Shown here: piece by piece, positions 21,068-33,185 of the stretch | Position numbering within the stretch: the stretch's first letter is position 1 | Layout: each line of letters begins with the position of its first letter | The notes under the pieces: model-generated | The model's input: only the letters and a program-made list of their open reading frames with translations | The model's database searches: none | Told to the model about the DNA's origin: nothing | Position numbers and translations under genes: made by a program | NCBI GenBank assembly: GCA_027475525.1 | Contig: JAMWFC010000062.1 | Location: 372,001-436,000 of the forward strand | Direction of reading: 5' to 3' | DNA length: 64,000 nt | Source: Macrolepiota albuminosa | Taxonomy: Eukaryota > Basidiomycota > Agaricomycetes > Agaricales > Agaricaceae

Positions 21068-24000
21068 CTTGGCAGTGCATCAGCTGGAGTAGCCCATAAC
21101 TCTGCAACTAGGCACTGTGGGCAGTCGCACTGCAGTACAATTTGGAGCAAATTTCGAGATATCTGTCCCAGGGTCAACAAATGTCGAATATGTGAATGTG
21201 GTGAATTTTGACCGGTACGACATGATTGTAGGGACACTGTACATGTGTAAGTACCAAGTGGTACTTGATTTCTGCAATAACAAAGTTATTGTGGTGGGTA
21301 CCAAGATTCCTGCAGTGCGGATTGCAGTGGATGAAGTTGGAGAGAGAGTTTGCTGCCAACGTGCAACGGAGTGGAAGCAAGCAGTGGGCAACAATTGACT
21401 ATGCCCAGGGGCACAAACGGCTATCATGGAGGATGAGCCAGAGGAAGTAAACCCTATCAAAGGGTTACCCAAGGAGTGCAGAGCGATCCTGATGTCCAAG
21501 GAAGAGTGGGCTAGGTATGAGAGTGTGCAAGGGGAGAAATCCACCGTGGGTGTGGTGGGTGGTCAGGATGTGCATTGCACTCAGCCAACTCAGCTGCAAA
21601 GGTGATTTGTCAGAAGGGAGTGCCAACCTACATCTTTGAAGGTGAAGGTTGAAGAGCTGGTTTGTGATAAGCCTTTGATGAACTCATTGTATAGGGAATT
21701 GGAAGATGATGAAGCTTGTAGTGACCAGTCACACCAATCCCTATAAAATCGGCCAGTACCCCCACCAGCATTTGATTGGGCCTTTGATCTGCGAATGCCT
21801 AGAGAATGGAATAAGCTAGTGGCATCTATGCATGCCTGGGAAGGTCGACCATGAATTCGGCAGACTGAGGTCTATCAGCAGGCAAGAGATGAAGAGATCT
21901 TCTTCCTGGAGGAGGTCCAGGTTGACGGAGCGTCGATTTCAGTGCGAAGAGTAAGAAAGGTGGTACCAAATTGTCTACAGGTGCCAGATGACAGTGAGGA
22001 GAGGTTGCGAGCACTTTGAGAGAAATATACTACTACCCATGTAGTGGGCAGTAGTGGGAAGTGGTCACACAAACCAATACGAGCCAAGGGCAAAGGCAAG
22101 CTCAGGGCAACTGGGTTGTCCCGAGATGATATTCTGGAGCTTTGCCAGCAGGAGGAGTTTTTGAATATGGTTAATGGCACTAAGGAGGAGCTGCTACTGT
22201 GGCGTGAGGTAATCATGAAATTAACCTGATTAATGATACAAAACAGTACAAGTACCATCTACCATGCTGTCCCATGGCTCTGCAGCAACAGTTGCAGGAT
22301 AAAATGAACTGGTACCTCAGGGCACGGTGGTGGGAGGCAAGACCTGCATCGTAGGCTGTGCCATTGCTGTGCATTTCAAAGAAGGATGGGATGTTACGCA
22401 CGGCACTGGACGCATGCCAGCGCAATAATAACGCCATTAAGGATGTAACACCACTTTCTGATCAGGAAGTGATTTGAGAGGATGTGGCATGGGCAAAAGT
22501 CAGGTCAAAAATTAATCTGACAGATGCATACAAACAGGTCCGAATATGGGAGAGTGATGTCAGGAAGACCGTGTTTTTGTCGATTACTGGCACATATGTG
22601 AGCAACATCATGCAGATAGGTAACTGTAATGCCCCAGCAACCTTTCAGAGGTTGATGACGTCTATCTTTCATGATGTCATTGGATGATTCATGCATGTAT
22701 GTCTTGATGACATCTTCATCTATTCGGACTCCATTGAGGAGCACGAAAAGCATCTTTGTGTTGTGTTCGAGCGCTTACATTTGAACCTGTTGTACTTGAA
22801 GTGGAAGAAGTGTGAGTTATATGCAAACCGGGTGGACTGCCTGGGACACATTATTGACAAAATAAAGGTATTCATCCTGACCAGAATAAATTGGATCGGA
22901 TTCATGATTGGTGGACACCACGAAACTATAACGATGTGCAACGCTTTGTTGGGCTAATAAACTACATATTGATGTTCCTGCCAAATGTCAGAACATACAT
23001 GGGGCCACTGATGGCCATCACACAAAACGGGGTGCCATTTGTATGGTGGCCAATGCACCAATGCTGCTTTGACATGATTAAGAGGATATGTGATTGCATG
23101 CCAATCATACATCCCATTGATCCGTGATGAGATGAACCAATATGGCTCATTTGTAATGTGTTGAAGATGGAAGTGGGAGCAATGTATAGACAGGGACAGT
23201 CCTGGCAAACCTGCCATCCAGCTGGTTTTATGTCAAAGAAGTTCATAAATGTGCAGCAGAATTATGCTATGCATGAGTTGGAGACGTTGGCTATATTGGA
23301 GGCTCTTCTGAAATGGGAGGACAAGTTGATGGGATATGATATTCATATTATAACCAACCACAAAGCTCTTGAGTTCTTCAAAACTCAGGCAAATTTATCA
23401 TCGCATCAGCGGCGATGGATTGATTACATGTCACGGTACAAATTTGACATAACTTATGTCAAAGGGGAGCTTAACAAGGTAGCTGATTGTTTGTCGTGCT
23501 ACTTTGAGAATGACCAAAAAGATGAAGCCTATGAGGCTCATCACTATGTCAATGCAGATATACATATTGACCCAGAGGGAGAAGACATACCTTACCAACG
23601 GTATCGGGAGATTGAAGATCACGTGGTAGATATTCGAGCCATGCAGGTTCAAGAGCATCGGCGCAGTAAGCAGTTGCAAGAGCAGCAAGAGGCATGGGAC
23701 AGCGAGGTGGAACGACTCAAGGTCGTAGGCGCTGGGGCTGGGGTGGGCTCCAGTGAAAGCACTGCAGAGATAGGTGACAGGGATATTTGGTTGGCAGACA
23801 CACTATGGGCACCTGTAGAGATGAAGTCTACCCCCCGAGACTATCATCAAACCGAGTTTCAAAAGACAGTGCTACTGGGGTATTTGGAGGATATGTTGTG
23901 TGCAGAGGTGTTGGTGTAGCCCAAAGATCACCCTAGTTTTTCAGTGCATCAGAAGCTGATCTACACAACTAGTGCTAGTGGCCAGCAGGTACTGTGCTTG

Positions 24001-25020
24001 CCCCAACAGCATGCATTGATTACAGAGGTGATCAATCAGGCATATGGGGTAGTTGGGCATTTTGGGTCGCAGAAGACACTAGAATATGTGCAGCACTGGT
24101 ATTGGTGGTTGAAGATGCATGCAGATGTATTTGCGTTCTGCACAACTTGTGAGTTGTGCCAACGGGCGAAAGGGGCCAACTATAAACTGGCTGGCAGGCT
24201 GCATTCGCTGCCTGTGCCCACAAAGCCATGGGATTCCATCAGGATGGACTTTGTTGGTCTGTTTCCCAAATCCAGAAGGTTCAACTACTTGTGGATAGTA
24301 ATATGCCAGATGACAAGTATAGTACACTTGATACCAGTGTGCACCACAATGAAGGCATCAGATCTTTCATAGATTTATTTGAAAGAAATTGTGCAGTTGC
24401 ACAGCTTGCCTAGCTTGATTGTCAGTGATCGGGATTCAAAGTTCACATCAAAGTGGTGGTGAGAGCTCCACACAATAATGGGAGCAAAACTGCTAATGTC
24501 AACATCCTTTTATCCACAGACAGATGGACAGACAGAGCGAGCAAACCGTAATGTGGCATAGATACTGCGCACGGTAGTGCGCCCAGACCAGCAGGACTGG
24601 GTGGACCGAGTACCATTGACAGAGTTTGCGATAAATGCTAGCGTGTCAGAGACAACCAGGTATGTCCTGTTCAAGTTGAATAGGGGGTTCATGCCTTTCA
24701 TGTTGCAGGAGTTGCATACTGATGCAGTGGTGCATAAGGGAGTGAAGGACTTTGCATTGTTCCCCAGATGGGTAGTTCCGGAAGCTCATGACTTCAGGGC
24801 AAAGGATGATCAGGAGTGGTTTGTCGAGGACCTGGTAGGCCATTGGTGGAACAAGACTGGGGGTCTGGAGTATGAGGTATGGTAGAGTCTGGGTAATACA
24901 ATATGGGAGCTGCATCAGGCATGTGCTAAGTTGGCCACCTTGGATCAGTATTTGGAGCTGCATGGCATGAAGCACCCTGCACAGTTGCCTAGGAAGGACA
25001 GGGCTCAGGGAGCCATGTGA
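21068..25020 (+). pseudogene. pol of element B: PR-RT-RH-IN-chromodomain
   Basis: Segments in order: protease tail (QLGTVGSRTAVQFGA, FDRYDMIVGT, 21100-21250); RT (TDAYKQVRIW at about 22520, NAPATFQRLMTSIF, CLDDIFIYSD at about 22695, where the usual YLDD is CLDD); RNase H (NYAMHELETLAILEALL, about 23260); integrase zinc finger (VVGHFGSQKTLEYV, CTTCELCQ, 24045-24160), core (MDFVGLF, IVSDRDSKFTSKWW, TDGQTERANRN) and chromodomain (EWFVEDLVGHWWNK, about 24810). Stops and shifts are spread over the whole length, for example TGA at 22685. Nonfunctional. Confidence 0.9.
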
Positions 25021-28000
25021 AGGTGGCGGATTGTCAGCCAAATGGGGAAGTGCTGATGTAAGTGAAGGTGGTGTTATGGCTGACTTGGAATTTTTGTCTT
25101 GTCATTTGATTGTGTATACATCTCACAACAATGTCTTTGTCACATCAGGATCAATGCTATTCAAGAGATAACCAGAGCTCACGGAGCTCTGGTGGTGGGG
25201 GAGAGTTGAGAGAATTGCAACAACAAATGCCGCAGCAACAACAAGGGGGTATGGGAAGTTTTTTTGTGTACTTCTAGGCGCAGCAGGATTATGGGCAGGG
25301 GCAGCTATGTTTTTTATGCTGATGCTAATACCCATGGGTCAGCAGGCGGCGGGGGCAGGATCAAACTGGGGAATGATGATGCCCCAGAGAGCGATGATGT
25401 CATTGGTGCAGCCCTGGCAGCAAATGGGAGGGCTGGCACAAGGCCAGACACAGAGTGGAGGAAGTCATCAGCCTATAGAGGTTGATGAGGAAGTGAGAGC
25501 AAGTAGACTAAGGAAAGAAAGGTTGCCTCCAGTAAAAGGATGATGTAAGATGCAATATGATAGAGAGGTACCTTGGGGATTCTCCTGAGAGAGATTGCAG
25601 GAGGATCAGAGATCAAGCAGACAAGGCCCACTGGAAGGGCCACGTCGAGAGGCAAGGCAGCGGTCTTCCGAGTGGGAGACAATTTAGGATAAAGGAAAAG
25701 GAAAGGAACGGATGTCAGAAAGGGATCAGTGGCGTGATGAGCCACAGGCAGAGGCGCTGTGGAGACGGTTGATACAGGTGGGTCACTGCATGCCACCTGA
25801 AACTGAGTTCCTATGAGATACAGTGGCCCAAGTAGTGGTCATGGGGCTGTTAGACAAGATAGCGCTGCTGCAAGAGCGGCAGCATAATACTATTGCGACG
25901 TTTAACAGGGTGCTGAAACGTCAGGTGGCCACGCCCAAATCTGCCATGGAGTCAGAACCGAAGAGAACCCAGGCAGATCAACCACAGGCAGAGGACAGCG
26001 CTTGATCTTGTGAAGGTCGAGTAACTGGAGTACTGTCATTGGAGCAGCAGATAGAGAGAGAGTGTGGGCCCTCAACGTCGTCAGAATTGTCCAGACAAGG
26101 CTTGGTGAGGAGTGTGATATCTTCGACGCAAGTGCCAAAGAGGAAAGAGAGGGCAGTGAAGCAGGTGGATGAATTTTTGGTGCAAATGGTAACGTTTGCA
26201 GCAGATGTACCCCAGAGAGCACCGGGAGGAGTTTTGAGGTTCCAGCCTCTGGTAGAGTATGAATCGCCAGTGGAAAGTTACCTGGAGAAGTAGCTGGATG
26301 CCAACCCTCAAATGGAGCAAGAGGCAGAGAATGTGGTGCCATTAGGTGTACCGATGGTTGATGCAGGAGAAGCAAAGTTAGCCTATCCCCACGGGGATAG
26401 TGAAGACAAGAATGCAAACTATATCAGTTTAAATGAGGCCACTCCTGATGAGGAGGAGTTGAAGCATGAGCGAGGAGTGCGGGTCGCTCACAATATGAAG
26501 AAGAATAAGCGGAGGAAGAACAAAAAGGTCGAGTTCAAACAAAATAAGCAGAGATGAGCAGAGGAAGCTATGGGGATTATCCCCTTAAGTCTCGGTGTTT
26601 GAATATTTGCAGACCACACAGTGGAACAACTGAATTCATTCTTCAATAGAGGATTGGACCGGCATTTTTATTATTCGTCTGCAAATAATACCGTGTATGT
26701 GGGAACAGAGGCTTGAAATGCCTACGCCCACGAGTCTAGCCATGTGAGCGGGTATGATGGTGCAAAAGGAGCCCTCAGTAATGTAGTGCCTAGAGGGTTC
26801 CCCATAAACCCCCTCCAACTACAAAAGCTGGTGGAACTGATTTGCAATCAGTATGCGCAAGCCAACGACAAGATCACCAGTTATCACTTGTACCGAGAGT
26901 TCCATCATGTGAGCGATGCCTGCGACGTCAGTGCATGAGACAAGACCATGAAGCTGGTCTTGAACCATAGCAAATACAACCAGGTGGACCCCCCATTCAA
27001 GGCATGCTCGGCGGTGATGAGGATGATGTCCCTGCCTATCTCAGACAGGATAGTGCGCATGAAGGAGTAGGGAAGCCATCGAAATACGATGCTCACAGGT
27101 GTCAGCTTCGAGCAGATTGAAAAGACGCTGGACCTGGAGAAATGGGCCCAGAATACACTTTACTTTGGGCATCCAGGCATGCCTAATGCTATCTCTGGGA
27201 TAGCATTTGATATCGCATATCGCATGCACTGGAGGACTATTTTTGGCCATGCTTGATTAGATCCTTGTCTCCTCAGGGCAAGGCTTCCTCATTGTTTGCC
27301 CAGCAAATGGTGCTGGTGTTGGCCAAGCCGGGATTGTACCACAATGTGGTACAAGACTTTAATGCAGCCCATCCCAACGATCCGTTTGTTCCAGCTCCAT
27401 AGATGAGTGTGTTGATTATGATGCTCATCTTCCCAGATGAGGCAGTGGGCACCATTACGGAGGATGATGTGCTTCAGGTGATGCTTTACAATTGCATTTG
27501 CCTGGAGTGGGCCGACCATGCATATACGTATGGTGTGGTGTATCTTGAACACCAATTTTTCCACCCTAGTCTGGCAATGCCTCGATATTTTCATGTTGAT
27601 AATGAATGCCATGTCTGAATGCATCACTATGGGGTCCCAGCTGCTATACCAGACTGGGATGGATGGAGAACACCAACCACCAAAGACGTTTACCACCTTT
27701 GGGTTTTATTGGCCAAGGAGGAGGACGAGCAGCGCCGGTTTTATGCCAACCATGGACTGCATTACTACATTGGGTCAGATCCCAATGTGCACCATCTCTG
27801 GAAGAGGCAGAAGCAACATGGACCCCTGTCCACAAGCTGTCTGGCCACAGATGCTAGTTCATCACGGGATTCCAACGTGCTGTCAAGGCCACTGGCTTCG
27901 GCGCCACCCTCAAGACTGCTGTTGGTTGATGAGTGCATGCAGTCCCCACAGTTGGAAGATTACCCATCTAGCCCGCTTGCGCCAGTGGCCTCACCTATCG

Positions 28001-28061
28001 CACCCACTATGGAGTGAGACTGTTGGTCCATGAAATGGAGCCTTGGAGACCATACAACAGT
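25021..28061 (+). pseudogene. downstream ORF of element B, homologous to ORF3 of element C
   Basis: Broken into many frames but alignable to the ORF at 51510-54529 over most of its length. Matching parts: VMEGLLDQI in C versus VVMGLLDKI here (about 25840); DIKQMNSCFRGAL versus EQLNSFFNRGLD (about 26630); HAYRMHWRTLFG versus IAYRMHWRTIFG (about 27215-27245); EWVDHVYTYGIVFLE versus EWADHAYTYGVVYLE (about 27505); PAAIPQWDGWR versus PAAIPDWDGWR (about 27635); GLYYLIGMDPN versus GLHYYIGSDPN (about 27770). The retained motifs show that this ORF belongs to the element family. No known domain recognised. Confidence 0.75.
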
Positions 28062-28075
28062 CTGAAAGGGGGGCG
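28062..28075 (+). promoter_or_regulatory. polypurine tract of element B
   Basis: GAAAGGGGGG-CG directly before TGTAACAGG, which matches the TGTAAC start of the LTRs of element C. Confidence 0.55.
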
Positions 28076-28655
28076 TGTAACAGGGGGACCTCTTCGAGGC
28101 TCTCTATTCATTATTTACTTTTACACAGCACTCTGAGGAGTGTTGAGAGCATAGTGTACTATAGGGAAATAATTACAATAGTAATTATTTCCCAATTAAT
28201 TTACATATAAATTATACAGTATTTACTTGTATCTGAGTAGATACTTTTTTACTAACTCTACGTACAGAAAAATCTACCAATTTGGCAGATTCTGTATCTT
28301 GTGTGAGTAAGACGGTAATTTCTTACATCTGTCCACCCTGTTGATGCTGTTAATATCAACTTTGATCTATTCAAGAGTTTTCTTTTGAAGAGGTGGAAAA
28401 AAGGTGGACTCCGACACAAAATTTAAAGGGGCACATGGGAGGGGAGGACAGAATGACTATATGGAGTGGAGAACAACCTGACTAGGCAAGCAGACACAAT
28501 GGATGATGAAGGAGCCTTAGCAATGGAGGAGTACATTACTGGAGTGAGCACCACTGTAGGAATTTTTTTTCTCTTTTTTCAGATTGGTATTCAATCTCAA
28601 AGGAGAGTATGTAACAGAGTAGGCTGTCACAGCCTATGATTTGGTCACACTTGTT
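28076..28655 (+). repeat. possible 3' LTR of element B
   Basis: Begins TGTAACA after a polypurine tract and could end at TGTTACA (28649-28655), giving matched inverted ends. Contains a 13-bp perfect hairpin at 28164-28193. A second TGTAACAGAG at 28608, itself preceded by a purine run, makes the right edge uncertain. No second copy is in the window. Confidence 0.35.
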
Positions 28656-29134
28656 ACAGTAACTCTCTAGTCTTTATCCTTTACCAGTTCCTATGCTTGT
28701 GTAGTTGCCATTCTTGCTATAGAATTGGGTCATATGCACTTGAGACACTAAGGAACTGAACTCAACTTGTACATTGTTACACAAAAGCTCAACTCATTTA
28801 AATTTAAGCTCAAGTTTCATATAAATAGTAGCTAAAATTTCTTTCTCTGCTTCAGTATTTGTGCTATTGGTCTCTTTTTGACTATTCAATTTTACAAATA
28901 GTCATTGACAAAACTCTACTGTAGACCTCGATATTGCCATGCACTGCAGCAGCCCATCCATATTAATTAAATATGTCCAACTATCCTAGTACATACATAC
29001 ATCTATATGCCTATAACAAGCAGACTTGAATGTGCTTTTTATGCAAATGTAGTGATATATACTAAAGCTATTGCTTTTTCAGATCAAAGTGCAAGTGATC
29101 AGACACAATTGTTAGGAAAAAAGGTCCAGATATT
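28656..29134. other. intergenic / 3' flank of DUF6534 gene
   Basis: AT-rich sequence without recognised coding; probably includes the 3' untranslated region of the minus-strand gene that ends at 29135. Confidence 0.4.
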
Positions 29135-30969
29135 TCAATGAAGTTTTACTTGACTTTCTACTAATCCAACTTCTGGTTCAGCAGAATGAGAGCCTTCATT
29201 AGATGGACAGGTTTGAATAATGCCACTTGGAATGGGAATATGGGGAATAGCTTTGATTCTCACAGAAAGTGCCTCTCTGTTGTTGAGTGATGCTAGGAGG
29301 CTGTTGATGTACACTAGTTCACATAAAATTTACTAGGCATTAATATTGCCAAGAATATAGGGGAAAAAACTTACAGTTGCTCAGTGAAAAATAAATTGGA
29401 ACAAAAATCAAAGTATGGGGCAAAGTTGCATAGCTAATCAAGCATGCCATGGAAAAGAAACTAAAGTGATCACATGATAAGTTCATATTAAAGAGGAAGA
29501 CTAGTAGTTGCATACCTTGTTAAAAGAGCTGGTCCAATTTTTTACCAGTCAATAGTGACCAAATATATTAGAAAACAAACCTGAATTGATGCTATACATC
29601 ATTAGTGTCCTCAGTATTGATTTGGTCCTGAAAATGAGAAATTGAGCCATTAAATAAATTTTACATAGAAATTAATAGAAATTCACCTTTTGAACTCAGC
29701 AAATTGGTGCCATAGGTTGTTGCACAGCAGGGTTGCAATAAGTAGGTCAGCACCTACATTACTGGCAAACCCCAAATAGGCCAAGTGCTTCCAAAATATA
29801 AAGTAAATATAATACTTGAGTGAATTTGGCTTACTGATATTTTTGCAGTATGAATCATTAACAGCCCTGAAAGATATCTGTCATATGTTGACAAAATACA
29901 TGAGATTAGCCACACATTGAAAGGTTTTAGTACTTACAATTCTGTAACAAGGACTTAACAGAAACTAATTTATATTTGTTGGGATGCAAAGGGCTTTGAC
30001 TCACGAGGAATACATACTAGAGAGTAGTATTGTCATTGTATTCAAGCACTCAATCTTAATAAAGTCATACCACAGGCAAGCAGAGATATTAAAACCTGCA
30101 TTGATCAGTTTGTTAGACAAGATGTAATGGCTTGACACTTACAATGAAGGTAATGAGCAGGATACTTTTGCCTGACACTATGTCAGTAAGGTTGATGTAT
30201 CTTAGCAGAGGTCATGCTGATGAGGTGTTTCACATACAAATCCAGACACGTCGCCCAAAGGTCCTGGAAATCAATGTTTATTTAATGAATTGTTGTCATT
30301 GGACAAAGCACACCATCTAACAATTAACAGGTTCATACTCTATATTGAAGTTGAATGGGTTCTAGCATTCTCAAGCATCTGCTGGAAACTCACCGAGGTA
30401 AACGCCAGTCCCTGTATATTTTGTCAAATTCATTGGTGATAATGGTCCCATGTAATGATTATCAATGTTACATACAATGGTGCTCCTGCAAACATTCATT
30501 GAGGTATTGCAAGTTTATAAATGAAAAGTCTCTAGCATACCAAGGTATCGATGCCAGAGCAATGACATCTCCAAAGTTCAAAATCAGGTAGTAATACAAG
30601 ACATGGCCCACGAAAGCCAGCTGAAGGGTGTCTAGTATCCTGATACAGTTCATCCATAAGTTGAAAAGAATATATATGCTCAGTCTTTCATACCAAAGGA
30701 GGAATACCTATAATATGTATCATGAAATCAGGCCACCATCAGAGTAACAATACCTACTACTGTCTTCAACAATTTCCCATCCTTTGAATTGTTGGCGGAG
30801 TATGTGTAGAACTGGACACATGCTATGCCATAGAGGCTAGAGGGATAGATATAATAATGCTTTAGTGGTTTGCTGAACGTGGCACTGACATTGCAGTGAC
30901 TATTCCGCCGATGAGGACAGCCCCCAGTGTCTGACCCAGCTGAGAACGGAAAGGAAATTCAATTTCCAT
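29135..30969 (-). CDS. DUF6534-family multi-pass membrane protein gene
   Basis: Host-type, intron-rich gene of a large basidiomycete family of seven-helix-like membrane proteins of unknown function. Exons that splice in frame: 30969-30890 (MEIEFPFRSQLGQ, GAVLIGGIVTA), 30836-30758 (LYGIACVQFYTYS), 30707-30694, 30639-30541 (LDTLQLAFVGHVLYYYLILN), 30485-30476, 30411-30394, 30316-30300, 30263-30238 (TFGRRVWI), 30177-30143 (LSGKSILLITFI) and 30095-30071. Further down come a helix near 29790-29687 (GADLLIATLLC), 29627-29581 (TKSILRTLMMYSINSG), about 29460-29375 (ACLISYATLPHTLIFVP) and INSLLASLNNREAL before the TGA at 29135-29137. TLMMYSINSG and NSLLASLN are the diagnostic C-terminal DUF6534 motifs. 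Introns are 46-64 nt where resolved. The donor after 30300 reads AT instead of GT, and one junction near 29580/29460 does not keep frame, so the gene may be starting to decay. Confidence 0.75.
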
Positions 30970-33094
30970 GGTTGTGCAAATGAGAGAAGGGATGAAATGG
31001 CTGTTGACATTCCAGATCGTTTCTTATACCGGCTTTCAGGAGTATTGTGTATGTTTTTCTTTGGTATCTTTCTTTAATAGTCTGACTTGAATTCCTGATA
31101 TCTCTTGATACACGCAAAAATAAGTTAGACTGGAAAAACGAAACAAATGTTGCCCCCAAACGGACGCCCATGCAACTCTTGATCATGATGAATGTCATAG
31201 CATCTTAATCGGAGGAGATGATATCCAGGATACTTACACCTTTGAAACATGATCCTGATGATGCTGTACTTGCTCCGCATAAATCCGTGATGTTGTCATC
31301 GTTCTGTGATTTTTGTAGCGCAAGACAAATCACCTGACTCATGATTTAGAGAAAACTGCAAGGGGTACGGGCCCTTGCGGGAAAGGTGTCGGTCAAGCTT
31401 ATTATTGTACCCTGGACGAATTCGCGGGTCGCAAGGGTTTCCAGCATGTACTACATCTCATGCGCCGTAACGCTGTTTTCTACTGTAACTAATATACAAT
31501 CAGCACATCAGTATCCACGATACTGAGAATAGGTAATAACCTGATTGACACTTCACATGTCTACCGCATTGCGACAAGTAGGTGTCATAGCAATTTCAAA
31601 GCTTTGTTAACCTGTCTTTCTAGTTTTACAACCGTAGTACAAGCTGATTTCCTAGGGAATTCCGGCTAGGACATGGAGTACGTTAGTAACCATCAGCGCC
31701 AGAGATTTTTCAACAAGGATTTCTTCGCACATATGCGGAGTTGGGGACAAGGTACGAGACGATACACAGGTCTCTGGAGTAAATTCTAGGGCTCGCCAAA
31801 CCACGTCATTATCTTGAATTATATTTCTGATTTTCAGGCAACCAAATCTCTTGACAATCCTCGATAACCTCATGTGTTTATACTCAGTCACTTAGAGAGT
31901 AATTTACATACATCGGTCTATTCATTATATTAACGTTGCACTCCAGATTACATCTGTATATATGAATACTGAATTGTAGTAACTTGTTCATGACTGAGGA
32001 TTACATCTGTATATGATTCTAACGCAATCAACTCCGTTGTGGACGAACTTTAAGCCTATTTGGACGAGCCGCGTCAAAAGGTGGTTGACGTCCTTGTATG
32101 TCGGACAAGGAAGAGCGATCCACGGCTTGCGCGCATGGGATTTGACGACCGCAGTGTGCCAGGTAAGCATCCATCTCAGATGGTTCAGTAATGCCAACTT
32201 TTGGACTCATCCGTAATCATAGCTACCTCATAGATGTTCCCTTAGGGCTGCGTTCTTCTCCGAAATCCGCAACCATCTGTCCATAGTCAGCAAGGTGTCC
32301 TTGGTGCATGGTTCAAGTCGGGTTGGTTAAAATGAATGACATTACTTCGGTACCAAAATTACCAGAAGGTGGCATAGGCATAGCAATCGAGACACCATAA
32401 ATAGCAGACTAGTACTTCGCAGAGCAACACACTGCGGTCTGGAGTTAGTCCAACTGATGTGGTATATCAGTTTGGCGTGTCGCTCCAGTATGAAGTATGA
32501 ATAGCCGGCGTTGTTGGGAATATACGTCCCCTCACCAGAGTATAAGTAACCTGAGTTAATTGATGTCACCAAAATACAATTTGTTCCTCGCACGAGGTAA
32601 GGAAACAAGATAAAGGAACAGGAAAGAAGGAAGAGTCTGCTCTGATGACAATGCGTCGATTCTCGTCCAGTGAGAAGCGATCTGGTAATAGGACAGAATG
32701 CAGATTGACCATCCACGAAACTACGGAACCGCAGAGACAGTAGGTAACTGGAGTAACACCGAGAGAGAGATACCCAGAGTTCAACCAGTGTCAGGTAGAA
32801 CCGAACGGTGCAGCACGTAAGGAGAACCAGACGCCGAGAATAAAGCCGGTTGATCGGCTAATCAACTGTGGCAGCACCACCGCGGGTAACCATACCCTTA
32901 TCTGCGGGAACCAATACCTCATAAGTACCCTTGACGAGGGGTGGTGTTTGTGTAGGTATCGGCGGTTACTGCTGATGTACCTGAGGTTACCCTACGTTCA
33001 AGTGCGATCTGATAGCTTTATGGGACGAACAACGGGCGCAGTGTGATGATCCTGTGTTTCCCGGATTTGACTTAATGTCAACTTAGAGTAGGAG
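30970..33094. other. no recognised gene
   Basis: Sequence with ordinary CpG content, unlike the decayed repeats around it. Short frames on the minus strand (31652-31891, 32342-32716) and plus strand (32013-32216, ending near a GTAAGC donor-like site) match nothing I know. A 16-bp direct repeat GATTACATCTGTATAT occurs at 31946 and 31999. It may hold host exons that I cannot join. Confidence 0.3.
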
Positions 33095-33138
33095 TCTAGG
33101 TATACATAGCGACTTGTATATTCCTCGTTACGCGTTAC
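33095..33138 (+). repeat. split direct repeat A1 (44 bp)
   Basis: Identical over 44 bp to 38862-38905 (starts TCTAGGTATACATAGCGAC, ends GCGTTAC). Confidence 0.9.
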
Positions 33139-33185
33139 GAGTTCTTAAAATCGTCATTTCGTTCCTCATCAACTGAGACATCTGC

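Larger units (their letters stand above)
21068..28655 (+). mobile_element. Ty3/gypsy element B, degenerate, 5'-truncated
   Basis: Collinear with element C from the protease (C 47130) to the 3' end: protease, RT, RNase H, integrase, chromodomain, the downstream ORF, polypurine tract and LTR-like end. Diverged throughout, with many stops and frameshifts. The 5' LTR and gag are missing; the left edge is abrupt, next to unrelated repeat sequence. Confidence 0.85.

Noticed and set aside
31652..32716. Minus-strand ORFs as a second host gene
   Set aside because: No family motif or consistent splice model could be found; left as unassigned.
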